Shown here piece after piece: positions 35,691 through 44,357 of a DNA stretch of 64,000 nt. Made by a program: the position numbers and the translations under genes. Where the stretch lies: the NCBI RefSeq assembly GCF_002013465.1, contig NZ_MAFC01000009.1, forward strand, positions 62,001 to 126,000. Direction: 5' to 3'. Origin of the DNA: Mycobacterium sp. D16R12 (lineage in GTDB: Bacteria > Actinomycetota > Actinomycetes > Mycobacteriales > Mycobacteriaceae). Each line of letters begins with the position of its first letter. Position 1 is the stretch's first letter. Under the pieces are notes generated by a model, which was given only the letters and a program-made list of their open reading frames with translations, was not told where the DNA came from and ran no database searches.

Positions 35691-36536
35691 TCAGTCGTGG
35701 TGGTGTTCCAGGAGATCTGCCTGATTGATCTTGAATCTCGGCATGAGTAGCCATCTGAGGGTCTGCTGACGTGCACGGTCGATGAGCTCACCGGAATGTG
35801 AGAAGTCGATCGGTGAGATACGCACTGGACAAAGTGGCGGCACCACCCGCAGCTCGACGGTCCGCTCGAAGCGGGCGACGTCTACGGCTAGGCGTTGGTT
35901 GATGGCCAGCGTGGTGGCGTGCAGCGCCATGGCCAGCGCCCCCCGTGGAGCTTCACGAAGTGCGCACGCGTAGCCCGTGGGCAGCACCCAGATCTCGTCG
36001 GCACCCAACGAAACGGCATGTGAGAGTGGGGTGTTGTTCACCACGCCACCATCGATGAAGACCCGTCCGTCGATAGTTACCGGTGGCAGCACGGCAGGCA
36101 CAGCGGCACTGGCGGCGATCGCGTCGATCGGATCGCCGCTGGACAGCAGAACGTCCTTGCCGGTGAGCACGTCGGTCGCCACGACATGCAGCGGAATAGG
36201 AGCGTCTTCGAGCCTGCGAAACTTCAAGTGTTCCTTCAGGATACGACGCAGACCCGAATCGGAAACCAGGCTGCGCCGACGTCCGATGAATCCGAGGAAC
36301 CCGGTGTACAGATTGGTGGGGAAGACGTCGCCGCGGGAGAGTGACCGCCAGAGGTCGGCGAGCGCGTTCATGCCGTCCATATCGGATCGTGCGGCCAACC
36401 AGCCGCCGTTCAGTGCACCTACCGACGTTCCCACGATCAGGTCGGGGGTGATGCCCGCCTCCGTCAAGGCCAGGAGCATGCCGACTTGAATCGACCCGAG
36501 GCTGGCGCCACCGGACAACACAAACGCCGTTGTCAT
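35691..36536 (-). CDS. patatin-like phospholipase
   Basis: A 281-residue protein. FVLSGGASLGSIQVGMLLAL gives the oxyanion loop region, and IVGTSVGALNGGWLA the nucleophile Ser in GxSxG. The catalytic Asp lies in VFIDGGVVNNTPL (DGG). Both residues of the patatin Ser-Asp dyad are present, so it should act as a phospholipase or lipid hydrolase. No signal peptide is seen. It lies upstream of the small helical protein on the same strand. Confidence 0.88.
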   Translation of the reverse strand: MTTAFVLSGGASLGSIQVGMLLALTEAGITPDLIVGTSVGALNGGWLAARSDMDGMNALADLWRSLSRGDVFPTNLYTGFLGFIGRRRSLVSDSGLRRILKEHLKFRRLEDAPIPLHVVATDVLTGKDVLLSSGDPIDAIAASAAVPAVLPPVTIDGRVFIDGGVVNNTPLSHAVSLGADEIWVLPTGYACALREAPRGALAMALHATTLAINQRLAVDVARFERTVELRVVPPLCPVRISPIDFSHSGELIDRARQQTLRWLLMPRFKINQADLLEHHHD

Positions 36537-36691
36537 AGCGCAACACTAGCGACCTACCGGAGAGGGCGGCCGCCGCATAACCATCCTGGACAGGTGTCTG
36601 GTTTTGGGCAATAGTGGGTGCGGTCCGACCCGGAGGTGGCCTTGAAAACAAGCAGTTCGGTGCCTGGACACTTGTCTACTTGGAGGTTGGC

Positions 36692-37747
36692 GTGACCAAT
36701 GATCGTGTTCTCGTGACCGGGGCGTTCGGCCTGGTGGGGTCCGCGGTCGTGGATGCCCTCGCGGCACGCGGCTGCGCGGTCATCGCGACCGATCTGGGCA
36801 CCCCGGCGAACCTTCAGAGTGCCCAGCGTGTTCCGGCCGGGGTCGAGGTGCGGTGGGCGGACCTCACGTCTCCGTCCGAGGTCACCGCGCTGGTTGAGTC
36901 CACCACGCCCGCCGCGATTGTTCACCTCGCGGCGCTGATCCCACCGTTCTGTTACGCGAATCGGCGGTTGGCACACGCGGTCAACGTCGACGCGACGGGT
37001 TTCCTGTTGTCCGCGGCCGCGACGCTGGCATCACCGCCGCGATTCGTCCTGGCCTCCAGTGTTGCCGTGTATGGCACCCGGAATCCCTATCGCGACAAGG
37101 GATTGCTCACAGCGGACACGCCGGTCAACCCCAGTGACCTCTACGGCGCCCACAAGGTCGCGGCCGAAAATCTGGTGCGGTCCTCGAGCCTGGACTGGGT
37201 GGTCCTCCGTCTTGGCGGGGTTCTGACGGCGGCTCCTCGCTGGAGTATCGATCCCAATCTGCTGCGATTCGAGGCAGTGCTTCCCTCGGATGGCCGGATC
37301 CAGACCGTGGATGTGCGTGACGTCGCGCAAGCCTTTTGCGCCGCGGTATCGACGAGCCACCTGCACGAGGTCTTCCTGATCGGCGGCGACAGCTCTCACC
37401 GCACCACCCAGTCGTCCGTGGCGTCGGAAACGGCCGCCGCCATGGGGCTCGCCGGCGGCATTCCGGCAGGACGTCCGGGCGATCCCGACGAGGATGGCAG
37501 CTGGTTCGTCACCGATTGGATGGACACGGAACGTTCCCAGCAGGTGCTTGGCTTCCAGCGACACTCACTACCCGCGATGCACGCAGAGACCAGTGTTGCG
37601 GTGGGGTGGAGGCGCGGGCCGATCCGGTTGGCAGCGCCCGTCGTGCGCGCTGTGCTCAAAACTCAGTCGCCGTACCGCGGGATGGGTGGACAATTCGCCG
37701 ATCCGTGGCGCGCGATCGAACGGTGCTGGGGCGATCCGCAATACTGA
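36692..37747 (+). CDS. NAD-dependent epimerase/dehydratase family protein
   Basis: A 351-residue extended SDR starting at GTG 36692 behind GGAGG. The cofactor loop is VLVTGAFGLVGSAVVDAL, followed by AIVHLAALIPPF and the active site with Ser (LASSVAVYGTRNPY) and Tyr-Lys (LYGAHKVAAENL). The C-terminal domain would hold the substrate, which is often a nucleotide sugar or sterol-like compound. The metallo-hydrolase gene starts 21 bp downstream, so the two are likely one transcript. Confidence 0.85.
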   Translation: MTNDRVLVTGAFGLVGSAVVDALAARGCAVIATDLGTPANLQSAQRVPAGVEVRWADLTSPSEVTALVESTTPAAIVHLAALIPPFCYANRRLAHAVNVDATGFLLSAAATLASPPRFVLASSVAVYGTRNPYRDKGLLTADTPVNPSDLYGAHKVAAENLVRSSSLDWVVLRLGGVLTAAPRWSIDPNLLRFEAVLPSDGRIQTVDVRDVAQAFCAAVSTSHLHEVFLIGGDSSHRTTQSSVASETAAAMGLAGGIPAGRPGDPDEDGSWFVTDWMDTERSQQVLGFQRHSLPAMHAETSVAVGWRRGPIRLAAPVVRAVLKTQSPYRGMGGQFADPWRAIERCWGDPQY

Positions 37748-37768
37748 GACGATGCGAAAGGTCGAAGG

Positions 37769-38392
37769 ATGAGCGGAATCGAACGGGTCGTCACTCGCGG
37801 AACCTTCGAGCTCGACGGCGGCAGCTGGGAAGTCGACAACAACATCTGGATCGTCGGTGACGGAGACGATGTGGTGGTCTTCGATGCCGCCCATTCGGCA
37901 GAGCCGATCATCGAGGCTGTCGCCGGACGTAACGTCGTCGCGGTGGTGTGCACCCACGGGCACAACGATCACATCACCGTCGCCCCGGAGCTGAGCCAGG
38001 CCCTTGACGCGCCGGTGCTGCTGCATCCCGCTGACGACATGCTGTGGCGAATGACGCACCAGGACAAAGAGTTCCGGGGCGTCGACGACGATATGGTGCT
38101 GCCGGTCGGCGGCCTGGAACTGCACGCTCTGCACACGCCGGGGCATTCCCCGGGCTCGGTGTGCTGGTACGCGCCCGAACTGCGCGCGGTGTTCTCGGGG
38201 GACACCCTGTTCCAGGGCGGACCGGGTGCCACCGGGCGGTCGTACTCCGATTTCCCGACGATTCTGCAGTCCATCTCGGGGCGCCTCGGCCCACTTCCCG
38301 CAGACACGGTGGTGTACACCGGGCACGGCGATACGACCACCATCGGTGACGAGATCGTGCACTACGACGATTGGGTGGCGCGCGGCCACTAG
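37769..38392 (+). CDS. MBL-fold metallo-hydrolase (glyoxalase II-like)
   Basis: A 207-residue cytosolic protein. The metal-binding signature is VVCTHGHNDHITVAPELS (HxHxDH), with the later His in LHTPGHSPGSVCWY, Asp in FSGDTLFQGGPG, and final His in YTGHGDTTTIG. These are the ligands of a binuclear zinc site as in glyoxalase II and related hydrolases. It is the last gene of an apparent pair with the upstream epimerase. Its end overlaps the convergent GlxA-type regulator by four bases. Confidence 0.87.
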   Translation: MSGIERVVTRGTFELDGGSWEVDNNIWIVGDGDDVVVFDAAHSAEPIIEAVAGRNVVAVVCTHGHNDHITVAPELSQALDAPVLLHPADDMLWRMTHQDKEFRGVDDDMVLPVGGLELHALHTPGHSPGSVCWYAPELRAVFSGDTLFQGGPGATGRSYSDFPTILQSISGRLGPLPADTVVYTGHGDTTTIGDEIVHYDDWVARGH

Positions 38393-39348
38393 CGCGCGGC
38401 GGTACGGAAGCGGTCGCGATAGGCCTTCGGGGAGACTCCCAGCTCGCTGATGAACACCCGCCGCAGCGTCTCGGCGCTCCCGAACCCCGCGATGCGCGCG
38501 GCTTGAGCGACGGTGCTCCCCGCGTCCAAGGCGCCACGGGCCGCGTCGATTCGGACGAGTTCCACGTATCGCGCTGGTGTAGTGCCCAATTCGGCGTGAA
38601 AGAGCCGGGTGAGCTGGCGGGTGCTCAGCGCCGCTCGTGCGGCCAGCTTCTGGACACTGTGATCGTCGGCAGGGGCGGCGGCGATCGCATCGGTTGCCGG
38701 ACGCAGCGCCGAACCCGTGGGCGGCGCCGACTCCACGAAGACCGAGAACTGGGACTGTCCGCCCGCGCGCTTGAGATAGACGACCAGCGACCGGGCCACT
38801 TCGCGCACAATGTCCGATCCGTAGTCGTCCTCGACGAGAGCCAACGCCAGGTCGATGCCCGCGGACACCCCGGCCGAGGTGAAAACGTTTGCATCCCTGA
38901 CGAAGATCGCATCGGGCTCGACGGTGATGTTCGGGAATGCGCGTTGCAGCAGACCGGTGTGGCGCCAATGTGTGGTGGCGCGACGACGATCGAGTACGCC
39001 TGCCTGGGCCAACAGGAAGGCGCCCGTGCAGATGGACGCGATGCGTCGGCAGCGCGCGGGTATGCGGGCCAGGGCGTCCACAAGCGCGGGGTCCAGTGGG
39101 CGCCCGATCAGCACGTCGCCGCCCGCCACGAGCACGGTATCTGTGGACTCGATGGAGTCGATTGTCCCGGTCACCGAGAAGGGGGACCCGATGGACGTCG
39201 CCACGTCCTTGCCGTCGACCGAGGCCACCACCAACCGGTAGTTCGCGCCGAATCGGTTGGCCTCGGCAAAGACCTCGGCGGGCCCGGCCAGATCGAGCAG
39301 TTTCATGCCGTCGAACACGACGATCGTGATGAGCCGTTCGTCGGACAT
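38389..39348 (-). CDS. GlxA family transcriptional regulator (DJ-1/PfpI + AraC HTH)
   Basis: A 319-residue protein. The N-terminal 185 residues are a DJ-1/PfpI-like class I glutamine amidotransferase fold (ITIVVFDGMKLLDLAGPAEV, IASICTGAFLLAQAGVLD with Cys in the nucleophile-elbow position, TSAGVSAGIDLAL). The last 100 residues are an AraC helix-turn-helix (LAARAALSTRQLTRLFHAEL, VAQAARIAGFGSAETLRRVF). ATG 39348 is preferred, although its ribosome site is very close. It diverges from the HD protein across an interval with a 9-bp-arm inverted repeat and may control that gene. Confidence 0.85.
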   Translation of the reverse strand: MSDERLITIVVFDGMKLLDLAGPAEVFAEANRFGANYRLVVASVDGKDVATSIGSPFSVTGTIDSIESTDTVLVAGGDVLIGRPLDPALVDALARIPARCRRIASICTGAFLLAQAGVLDRRRATTHWRHTGLLQRAFPNITVEPDAIFVRDANVFTSAGVSAGIDLALALVEDDYGSDIVREVARSLVVYLKRAGGQSQFSVFVESAPPTGSALRPATDAIAAAPADDHSVQKLAARAALSTRQLTRLFHAELGTTPARYVELVRIDAARGALDAGSTVAQAARIAGFGSAETLRRVFISELGVSPKAYRDRFRTAAR

Positions 39349-39403
39349 GACCTCAGGATCGCAGATGCGCACCCGCGCACGTGTCCGGATCTGTGGGATC
39401 AAC

Positions 39404-39435
39404 GGCAGCTCGGCACCTCTCACTGGCGAGCTGCC
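39404..39435. promoter_or_regulatory. inverted repeat in the GlxA/HD divergent promoter region
   Basis: GGCAGCTCG and CGAGCTGCC are perfect 9-bp arms separated by 14 bases, located between the divergent starts at 39348 and 39499. The spacing suits a dimeric AraC-type regulator; the adjacent GlxA-like protein is the natural candidate. Confidence 0.4.
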
Positions 39436-39498
39436 TAGCCAGAGAGTGGTAGCAGACAGAGTTTCACCACGCACGTTCCACCAGACAAAGGAAATGCC

Positions 39499-40134
39499 AT
39501 GACCGAGATCGCCGGAGTCGAGATCCCCGACACCCCGCTGGCCCGCGAGATCACCGAATACATCCGCGACACCGAGGACGACCTGCTGTTTCACCACTCT
39601 CGCCGGGTGTATCTGTTCGGCGCGCTGCAGGGTCAGCGTCGCGGCGTGAAACCCGATCTGGAGCTGCTCTACGCCGGTGCGATGTTCCATGACATCGGTC
39701 TCACCGAGGACTTCCGGGAGTCGCAGCTGCGGTTCGAGGTCGACGGCGCCAACGCCGCCCGCGAGTTCCTCACCGAACGCGGGGTGAGTGCCGAGGACGC
39801 CCAGAATGTGTGGCTGGCGATCGCGCTGCACACCACGCCCGGGATCACCGAGTTCCTCAGCCCGGAGGTGGCTCTGGTTACCGCGGGGGTGGAAACCGAT
39901 GTGGTGGGCATTGAGCGGGATGCGCTGTCTGCCAGAGATTTAGACGCAGTGACGGCGGTGCACCCGCGACCCGATTTCAAGAACCGAATTCTGAACGCCT
40001 TCTTCGAGGGCAATCGGCACCGGCCACGCAGCACGTTCGGCAACATGAACGCCGATGTGCTCGCGCATTTCGACCCGTCATTCGTGCGCGACGACCTGGT
40101 GGAGTTGATCCGGGCGAACAGCTGGCCGGAGTAG
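39499..40134 (+). CDS. HD domain protein (cyanamide hydratase-like)
   Basis: A 211-residue protein with a good AAAGGAAA site. The metal-binding HD pattern is LLFHHSRRVYLFGALQGQ with the first His, YAGAMFHDIGLTEDFRES with His-Asp, and WLAIALHTTPGIT with a later His. The overall wording resembles the HD family that includes cyanamide hydratase. It may hydrate a small nitrogen compound or hydrolyse phosphates. It is transcribed away from the GlxA-type regulator, a common partnership. Confidence 0.78.
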   Translation: MTEIAGVEIPDTPLAREITEYIRDTEDDLLFHHSRRVYLFGALQGQRRGVKPDLELLYAGAMFHDIGLTEDFRESQLRFEVDGANAAREFLTERGVSAEDAQNVWLAIALHTTPGITEFLSPEVALVTAGVETDVVGIERDALSARDLDAVTAVHPRPDFKNRILNAFFEGNRHRPRSTFGNMNADVLAHFDPSFVRDDLVELIRANSWPE

Positions 40135-40145
40135 GCCATGGCGCC

Positions 40146-41483
40146 CTAGAAGGGCGGCGGGTCGTGGGCGGCGAGTGCGGCCAGGGCCGCTTCGCGTTGT
40201 AATCGTTCTTGGCGGTTGAGGTTTCGTTCTGACTGACGCCGACTGTCGCGTTCCTGTTTCCGGGTGCGCTGGCGGGTAAGGGTTGGGAAGAGGAACCAGC
40301 TGGCGGACGTCGTGACGTAGGTGTGCCCCGTCGGCGCCTTCCACAGCACGGTGCCGTCGGGTTCCTGAATCTCGGTCCAGCCGCCGAAGGTCTTCAGCAG
40401 ATGATGCTTGCGGCACAACGCCTTCAGATTGGTACCGGTGGTGAGCCCACCGACAGCCCATGGCACGGTGTGGTCGATATCGGAGCGGTCGGCGGCGGCC
40501 TCGCAGCCAGGGAATCGACACAACTGGTCGCGGGAACGCACGAAGGCGGCAAGCCCGCCCGAGGGGCGGTATCCGATGCTGTGGGAGTCACGGAGCGTGC
40601 GAGTGCGGGCGCCAGCGGCCACGGCTCGGACCTGCTCGGCGGCCAGTACCCCAAATCCCGCGAGGTGGGCGGGGACGTCATCGTGGCCATCGAGGGTGGA
40701 CTGGTTGACGACCACGTTGACGACGACCGCGACGTCGGCAACATCGCGTCCAGCGCAGTCGGGACGTCCACACGTGCAGCGCATTTGATTGAGACCACGG
40801 GTCAACGCGCAGACGGCATCGGCACGGCGCTGGGCCTTGGTACGTGGATCTGCCGGGCACACGGTGTCGGCCAAAAGATCCAGGCGTTTGTCCAGGGCCA
40901 CGGCGTGGGTGGCTTGCAGCGTGCCCCAGATCTCGGCGAGCGGTTCCCCGTTGCCGAGCGGGCGGATTTCGACATGCCGACCCTCGCTGGCGGATCTGTT
41001 GCGCCGCACGGCGTCCCGATCGAAGCGAAGTACCAGCGCATCGAGTGCCACGGTGATGCGCTTATGGGACCAGCGTGTCCAGCGCGGCAGGGCCTGCACG
41101 ATGGCGGCATCCAACTGGATCACCACCGCGTCGCTATCGACGAGTTCGGTGCGGTTGACGATCAGTGCGACAGTCCGATAGTCAAGATCGCCGGCGGCGA
41201 AGCGTTCAGCGACTGCGCTGAGACGGTGCCGCAAAACCTGGGCATAGCGCATCTGACGAGAGGCCAACGCCTGTGTGATGCCCTGCGCCGCAGCGATTTC
41301 AGCGGCAATCCGATCCCAGCGATCCAGCGGGTGCCGGTCACGCTCGTCAGGTTTGTCCAGGTTTGCGTGCCGGTCGACGAGCACACCGATCGCGTCCAGT
41401 CGCTGGGCACATGCCTGCGCCTCGGCACGCTGCGCCGACGTGATCACATCGATCAGATCTGCGTCAGGCAATGAATCGAACAC
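40146..41483 (-). CDS. HNH endonuclease with DUF222 (13E12 repeat family)
   Basis: A 445-residue protein starting at GTG 41483. The N-terminal part is the DUF222 helical domain (ADLIDVITSAQRAEAQACAQ, WTRWSHKRITVALDALV). The C-terminal HNH domain has CRFPGCEAAADRSDIDHTVP, GLTTGTNLKALCRKHHLLKT with the catalytic His and metal ligands. A basic tail (RQRTRKQERDSRRQSERN) may bind DNA. This is the mycobacterial 13E12 repeat family. An SOS box overlaps its start codon, so DNA damage should induce it through LexA, as reported for several M. tuberculosis relatives. Confidence 0.88.
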   Translation of the reverse strand: MFDSLPDADLIDVITSAQRAEAQACAQRLDAIGVLVDRHANLDKPDERDRHPLDRWDRIAAEIAAAQGITQALASRQMRYAQVLRHRLSAVAERFAAGDLDYRTVALIVNRTELVDSDAVVIQLDAAIVQALPRWTRWSHKRITVALDALVLRFDRDAVRRNRSASEGRHVEIRPLGNGEPLAEIWGTLQATHAVALDKRLDLLADTVCPADPRTKAQRRADAVCALTRGLNQMRCTCGRPDCAGRDVADVAVVVNVVVNQSTLDGHDDVPAHLAGFGVLAAEQVRAVAAGARTRTLRDSHSIGYRPSGGLAAFVRSRDQLCRFPGCEAAADRSDIDHTVPWAVGGLTTGTNLKALCRKHHLLKTFGGWTEIQEPDGTVLWKAPTGHTYVTTSASWFLFPTLTRQRTRKQERDSRRQSERNLNRQERLQREAALAALAAHDPPPF

Positions 41484-41491
41484 ATGTTTGA
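41476..41491. promoter_or_regulatory. LexA SOS box over the HNH start codon
   Basis: TCGAAC-ACAT-GTTTGA matches the mycobacterial consensus TCGAAC-N4-GTTCGA at 11 of 12 half-site positions. It covers the GTG start (41481-41483) of the 13E12 gene. Confidence 0.65.
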
Positions 41492-41584
41492 ATGTAGTGG
41501 AATCTGCTGTGCCGCATCGCGCACTAACCCGCCGTTGGGGATAAACCACGGTTTGTGGATAACTCGGGGAATCCCTAGTGCGAG

Positions 41585-43324
41585 TTACCGGCGGCGCAGG
41601 CGCGCGCCGAGGTTCGTCTTGGCCAGGTCGATGAGCTCGTCGCCGCGCCCCGACAGCAGGGTTCTCGTCGCCCACAACGAGAAGCCTGCCACCTGCGCGG
41701 CGGTGATGGTCGGCGGAATCGAGAGCTCCTGGCGGGCGGTGACTACCTCCACGAGGGCCGGGCCGTCGTGACTGAAGGCGTCTGACAACGCCGCATCGAG
41801 CTCATCGGGGCGTTCCACCCGGACGCCATGAATCCCGAGCGCCCGTGCCACATCGGCGAAGATCGGGTTATCCAGGGCGGTACCGTAGTTCACGATTCCG
41901 GCAGCCTTCATTTCAAGCTCCACGAAACTGAGCGCGCCATTGTTGAACACCACCATCTTGATGGGCAGCTGCGACTGGGTCAGCGTGATGAGATCTCCCA
42001 GCATCATCGCCAACCCGCCGTCGCCGGAGAGCGTGACGATCTGGCGACCACGATGTGACGCCTGGGCCCCGATTCCTTGAGGTACGGCATTGGCCATGCT
42101 GCCGTGATTGAACGAACCCAGCAGGCGCCGTCGGCCATTCATGGACAGGTAGCGCGCCGCCCAGATGACGGGCGTGCCGACATCGGCGATGAAAACGGCG
42201 TCCTCGTCGGCCAGCTCGTCGATCCTGCGTGCCACCAGTTCCGGTCGCACGGGTGTCTGATTGCGATCGTCCACCGCCAGCCGGTCGAGCTGAGCACGTG
42301 TACGCGTGTAGTTCTCCTTCGCCCGCTCTAGATGCTTGCCATCGGAATGCGGAAGGAGTATCGAATTGAGCTGTTGCAGGGTGTCTTTCACTGACCCGAC
42401 GAGTGGGACATCCACCCGGACACGACGGCCGATATGTTCACCGCGGATATCGACCTGAACGACGGTGGCCTTCGGCGGATAGAACTGTCGATACGGGAAA
42501 TCTGTCCCGAGCATCAGCAGCACCTCGGTGTCCTCGAGTGCGTCGTACCCGGAACGGAATCCCAGTAGACCCGTCATGCCGACGTCGAACGGATTGTCGT
42601 ACTCGACGAATTCCTTGCCGCGCAACGTGTGCACGATCGGGGCCTGCAGTATGCGTGCTACCTCCAGCAGCTCGGCATGGGCGCCCTCACAGCCGGCCCC
42701 GGCGAGAATGGTGACCGCGCTGGACTCGTTCAGCACGCGGACGGCTCGCTCCAGGGCGACTGGGTCCGGCAGGCGTGTCCCAATGCCTGCGACGATCGGC
42801 GCCGAGGGTGGCGCCACATCTGTCTTGGCGCTGAGGATGTCTCCGGGGATTGTCAGGACGGCGACACCCTGTTGGTCCACGGCGGCGCGGATCGCGGTGT
42901 CCAAGACGTAGGGCAGCTGCTCAACGCTGCTCACCAGTTCGCTGTACACGCTGCATTCGGCGAACAGATTCTGTGGGTGGGTCTCCTGGAAGTAACCGCT
43001 GCCGATTTCGGCGCTGGGGATGTGCGAGGCGATCGCGAGGACGGGAACTCGACTGCGGTGGGCATCAAAGAGGCCGTTGATGAGATGCAGATTGCCCGGA
43101 CCGCAGCTGGCAGCACATACCGCGAGGGTGCCGGTCAGCGCCGCCTCGGCTCCCGCCGCGAATGCCGCCGCCTCCTCGTGGCGCACGTGGACCCACTCCA
43201 CGGTGCCGTCGCGGCGCAGAGCTTCGGTGAAGCCATTCAACGAGTCGCCGGGAAGGCCGTAAATACGTTGAACACCAGCAGCTTTCACGGTATCGACGAT
43301 GAGTTGCGAGACAGTGCGGGCCAT
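41585..43324 (-). CDS. poxB: thiamine pyrophosphate enzyme, pyruvate dehydrogenase (quinone)-like
   Basis: A 579-residue protein starting at ATG 43324 behind GGAGGG. It has the three domains of TPP enzymes: the pyrimidine-binding domain (YGLPGDSLNGFTEAL, HVRHEEAAAFAAGAEA with the catalytic Glu), a middle FAD-type domain, and the TPP domain with TLSGDGGLAMMLGDLITL. The stretch MVVFNNGALSFVELEMKAAG and the C-terminal GFSLWATRTLLSGRGDELID match E. coli PoxB strongly. PoxB converts pyruvate to acetate and CO2, passing electrons to quinone at the membrane. It might instead be a related oxidase. Confidence 0.82.
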   Translation of the reverse strand: MARTVSQLIVDTVKAAGVQRIYGLPGDSLNGFTEALRRDGTVEWVHVRHEEAAAFAAGAEAALTGTLAVCAASCGPGNLHLINGLFDAHRSRVPVLAIASHIPSAEIGSGYFQETHPQNLFAECSVYSELVSSVEQLPYVLDTAIRAAVDQQGVAVLTIPGDILSAKTDVAPPSAPIVAGIGTRLPDPVALERAVRVLNESSAVTILAGAGCEGAHAELLEVARILQAPIVHTLRGKEFVEYDNPFDVGMTGLLGFRSGYDALEDTEVLLMLGTDFPYRQFYPPKATVVQVDIRGEHIGRRVRVDVPLVGSVKDTLQQLNSILLPHSDGKHLERAKENYTRTRAQLDRLAVDDRNQTPVRPELVARRIDELADEDAVFIADVGTPVIWAARYLSMNGRRRLLGSFNHGSMANAVPQGIGAQASHRGRQIVTLSGDGGLAMMLGDLITLTQSQLPIKMVVFNNGALSFVELEMKAAGIVNYGTALDNPIFADVARALGIHGVRVERPDELDAALSDAFSHDGPALVEVVTARQELSIPPTITAAQVAGFSLWATRTLLSGRGDELIDLAKTNLGARLRRR

Positions 43325-43365
43325 GGTGCCCTCCAAAGGGGATGAGGCGTGCTGGTCAGGGACGG

Positions 43366-44301
43366 TTAGTCGGTGTTCGCGTACGCGTCGAGAGCCTCAG
43401 CGGCACAACGTCGCCCGACCTCGATGACCTCGGTGGCGCGGTGAAAGTCCAAGCTTCGACTGACACTGCGAGGTACCTCGATCAGGATATCCGGCGGGTG
43501 CGCCGCGAGTTGCATGCGGGCAAGCGAGGATTGCATGACCTCGATGGTCCGGTTCATCACTTCGAAGCTCGTCAGCTTGGCGGCGGGGTCTGGTTGGCCC
43601 GCGGTTTCGGTGCCATCGGTTTCGAAGAGGGCCGAGGTGCTGCGCAGGAGCCGGTTCAGCCACTCTGTCGTCACGCGGGGTTCGCGGGGCTCGGGGTCCA
43701 GAGGCGGTGCCGGGGCACGTACTTCTTCACCTCCGCTGAGGCTTACCGCCACCCGCAGCTCGGCGTGCACCCCGGCCAGCGGCGCAACCGCCATCAGGTC
43801 CAGAACGCCGCCGTCTGCCAGCACTCGGCCATCGAGCACGTGTGGAGAGATCATTCCCGGAATCGCGATGGATGCGCGGATGGCGGAGGCCAACGCGCCG
43901 CGCTGCAGCCATACCGACTTGCCCGCGATCAAATCGGTGGCTACGGCGGTGAACGGGATCGGCAGGTCTTCGATCGCGACGTCCCCGAGTAGCTCGCGCA
44001 CCACGTCGAGGATCTTCTCGGCGCGGAAGAAGCCAGGGCTGGTCCATGTCGGGTCCAACAGCCGCAGCACCGCACGCTGGGTCAGCGATGTTGCCCACGA
44101 GGTGAATTCGTCGAGTGCCCCGGCGGCCTCCAAGCCGCCCACCAGTGCACCCATCGACGATCCCGAGATGCCGGAGATCTCGAAGCCGCGCTCGCGCAAC
44201 TCCTGGATCACACCGATATGCGCATAGCCGCGGGCCCCGCCTGCGCCCAGCGCCAGCGCGATCTTGGTGCCGGGTGCGCCGGTACTCGCCTCGTCAGTCA
44301 T
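43366..44301 (-). CDS. patatin-like phospholipase
   Basis: A 311-residue protein. The oxyanion loop is ALALGAGGARGYAHIGVIQE and the nucleophile is in SGISGSSMGALVGGLEAAG (GSSMG). The catalytic Asp is in VLADGGVLDLMAV (DGG). The C-terminal 110 residues are mixed and include an acidic Pro-rich linker. This matches the mycobacterial/RssA-type patatin group. It is upstream of poxB on the same strand with a 41-bp gap, so they might share a transcript. It is a second patatin in the window, distinct from 35691-36536. Confidence 0.87.
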   Translation of the reverse strand: MTDEASTGAPGTKIALALGAGGARGYAHIGVIQELRERGFEISGISGSSMGALVGGLEAAGALDEFTSWATSLTQRAVLRLLDPTWTSPGFFRAEKILDVVRELLGDVAIEDLPIPFTAVATDLIAGKSVWLQRGALASAIRASIAIPGMISPHVLDGRVLADGGVLDLMAVAPLAGVHAELRVAVSLSGGEEVRAPAPPLDPEPREPRVTTEWLNRLLRSTSALFETDGTETAGQPDPAAKLTSFEVMNRTIEVMQSSLARMQLAAHPPDILIEVPRSVSRSLDFHRATEVIEVGRRCAAEALDAYANTD

Positions 44302-44357
44302 CCACTCAATCTTGGCAAGAGCGAGGCCAGGTATCCAGGTGAGGTGTGCGACACCCG

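Noticed and set aside
37568..38968. 466-residue minus-strand frame
   Set aside because: Antisense to the metallo-hydrolase and epimerase and out of frame with the GlxA gene.
40323..41474. 383-residue open frame on the plus strand
   Set aside because: Antisense shadow of the 13E12 HNH gene, which has clear DUF222 and HNH motifs.
41554..41562. TGTGGATAA, a DnaA-box-like 9-mer
   Set aside because: Single copy with no cluster, no AT-rich unwinding region and no origin genes around it.
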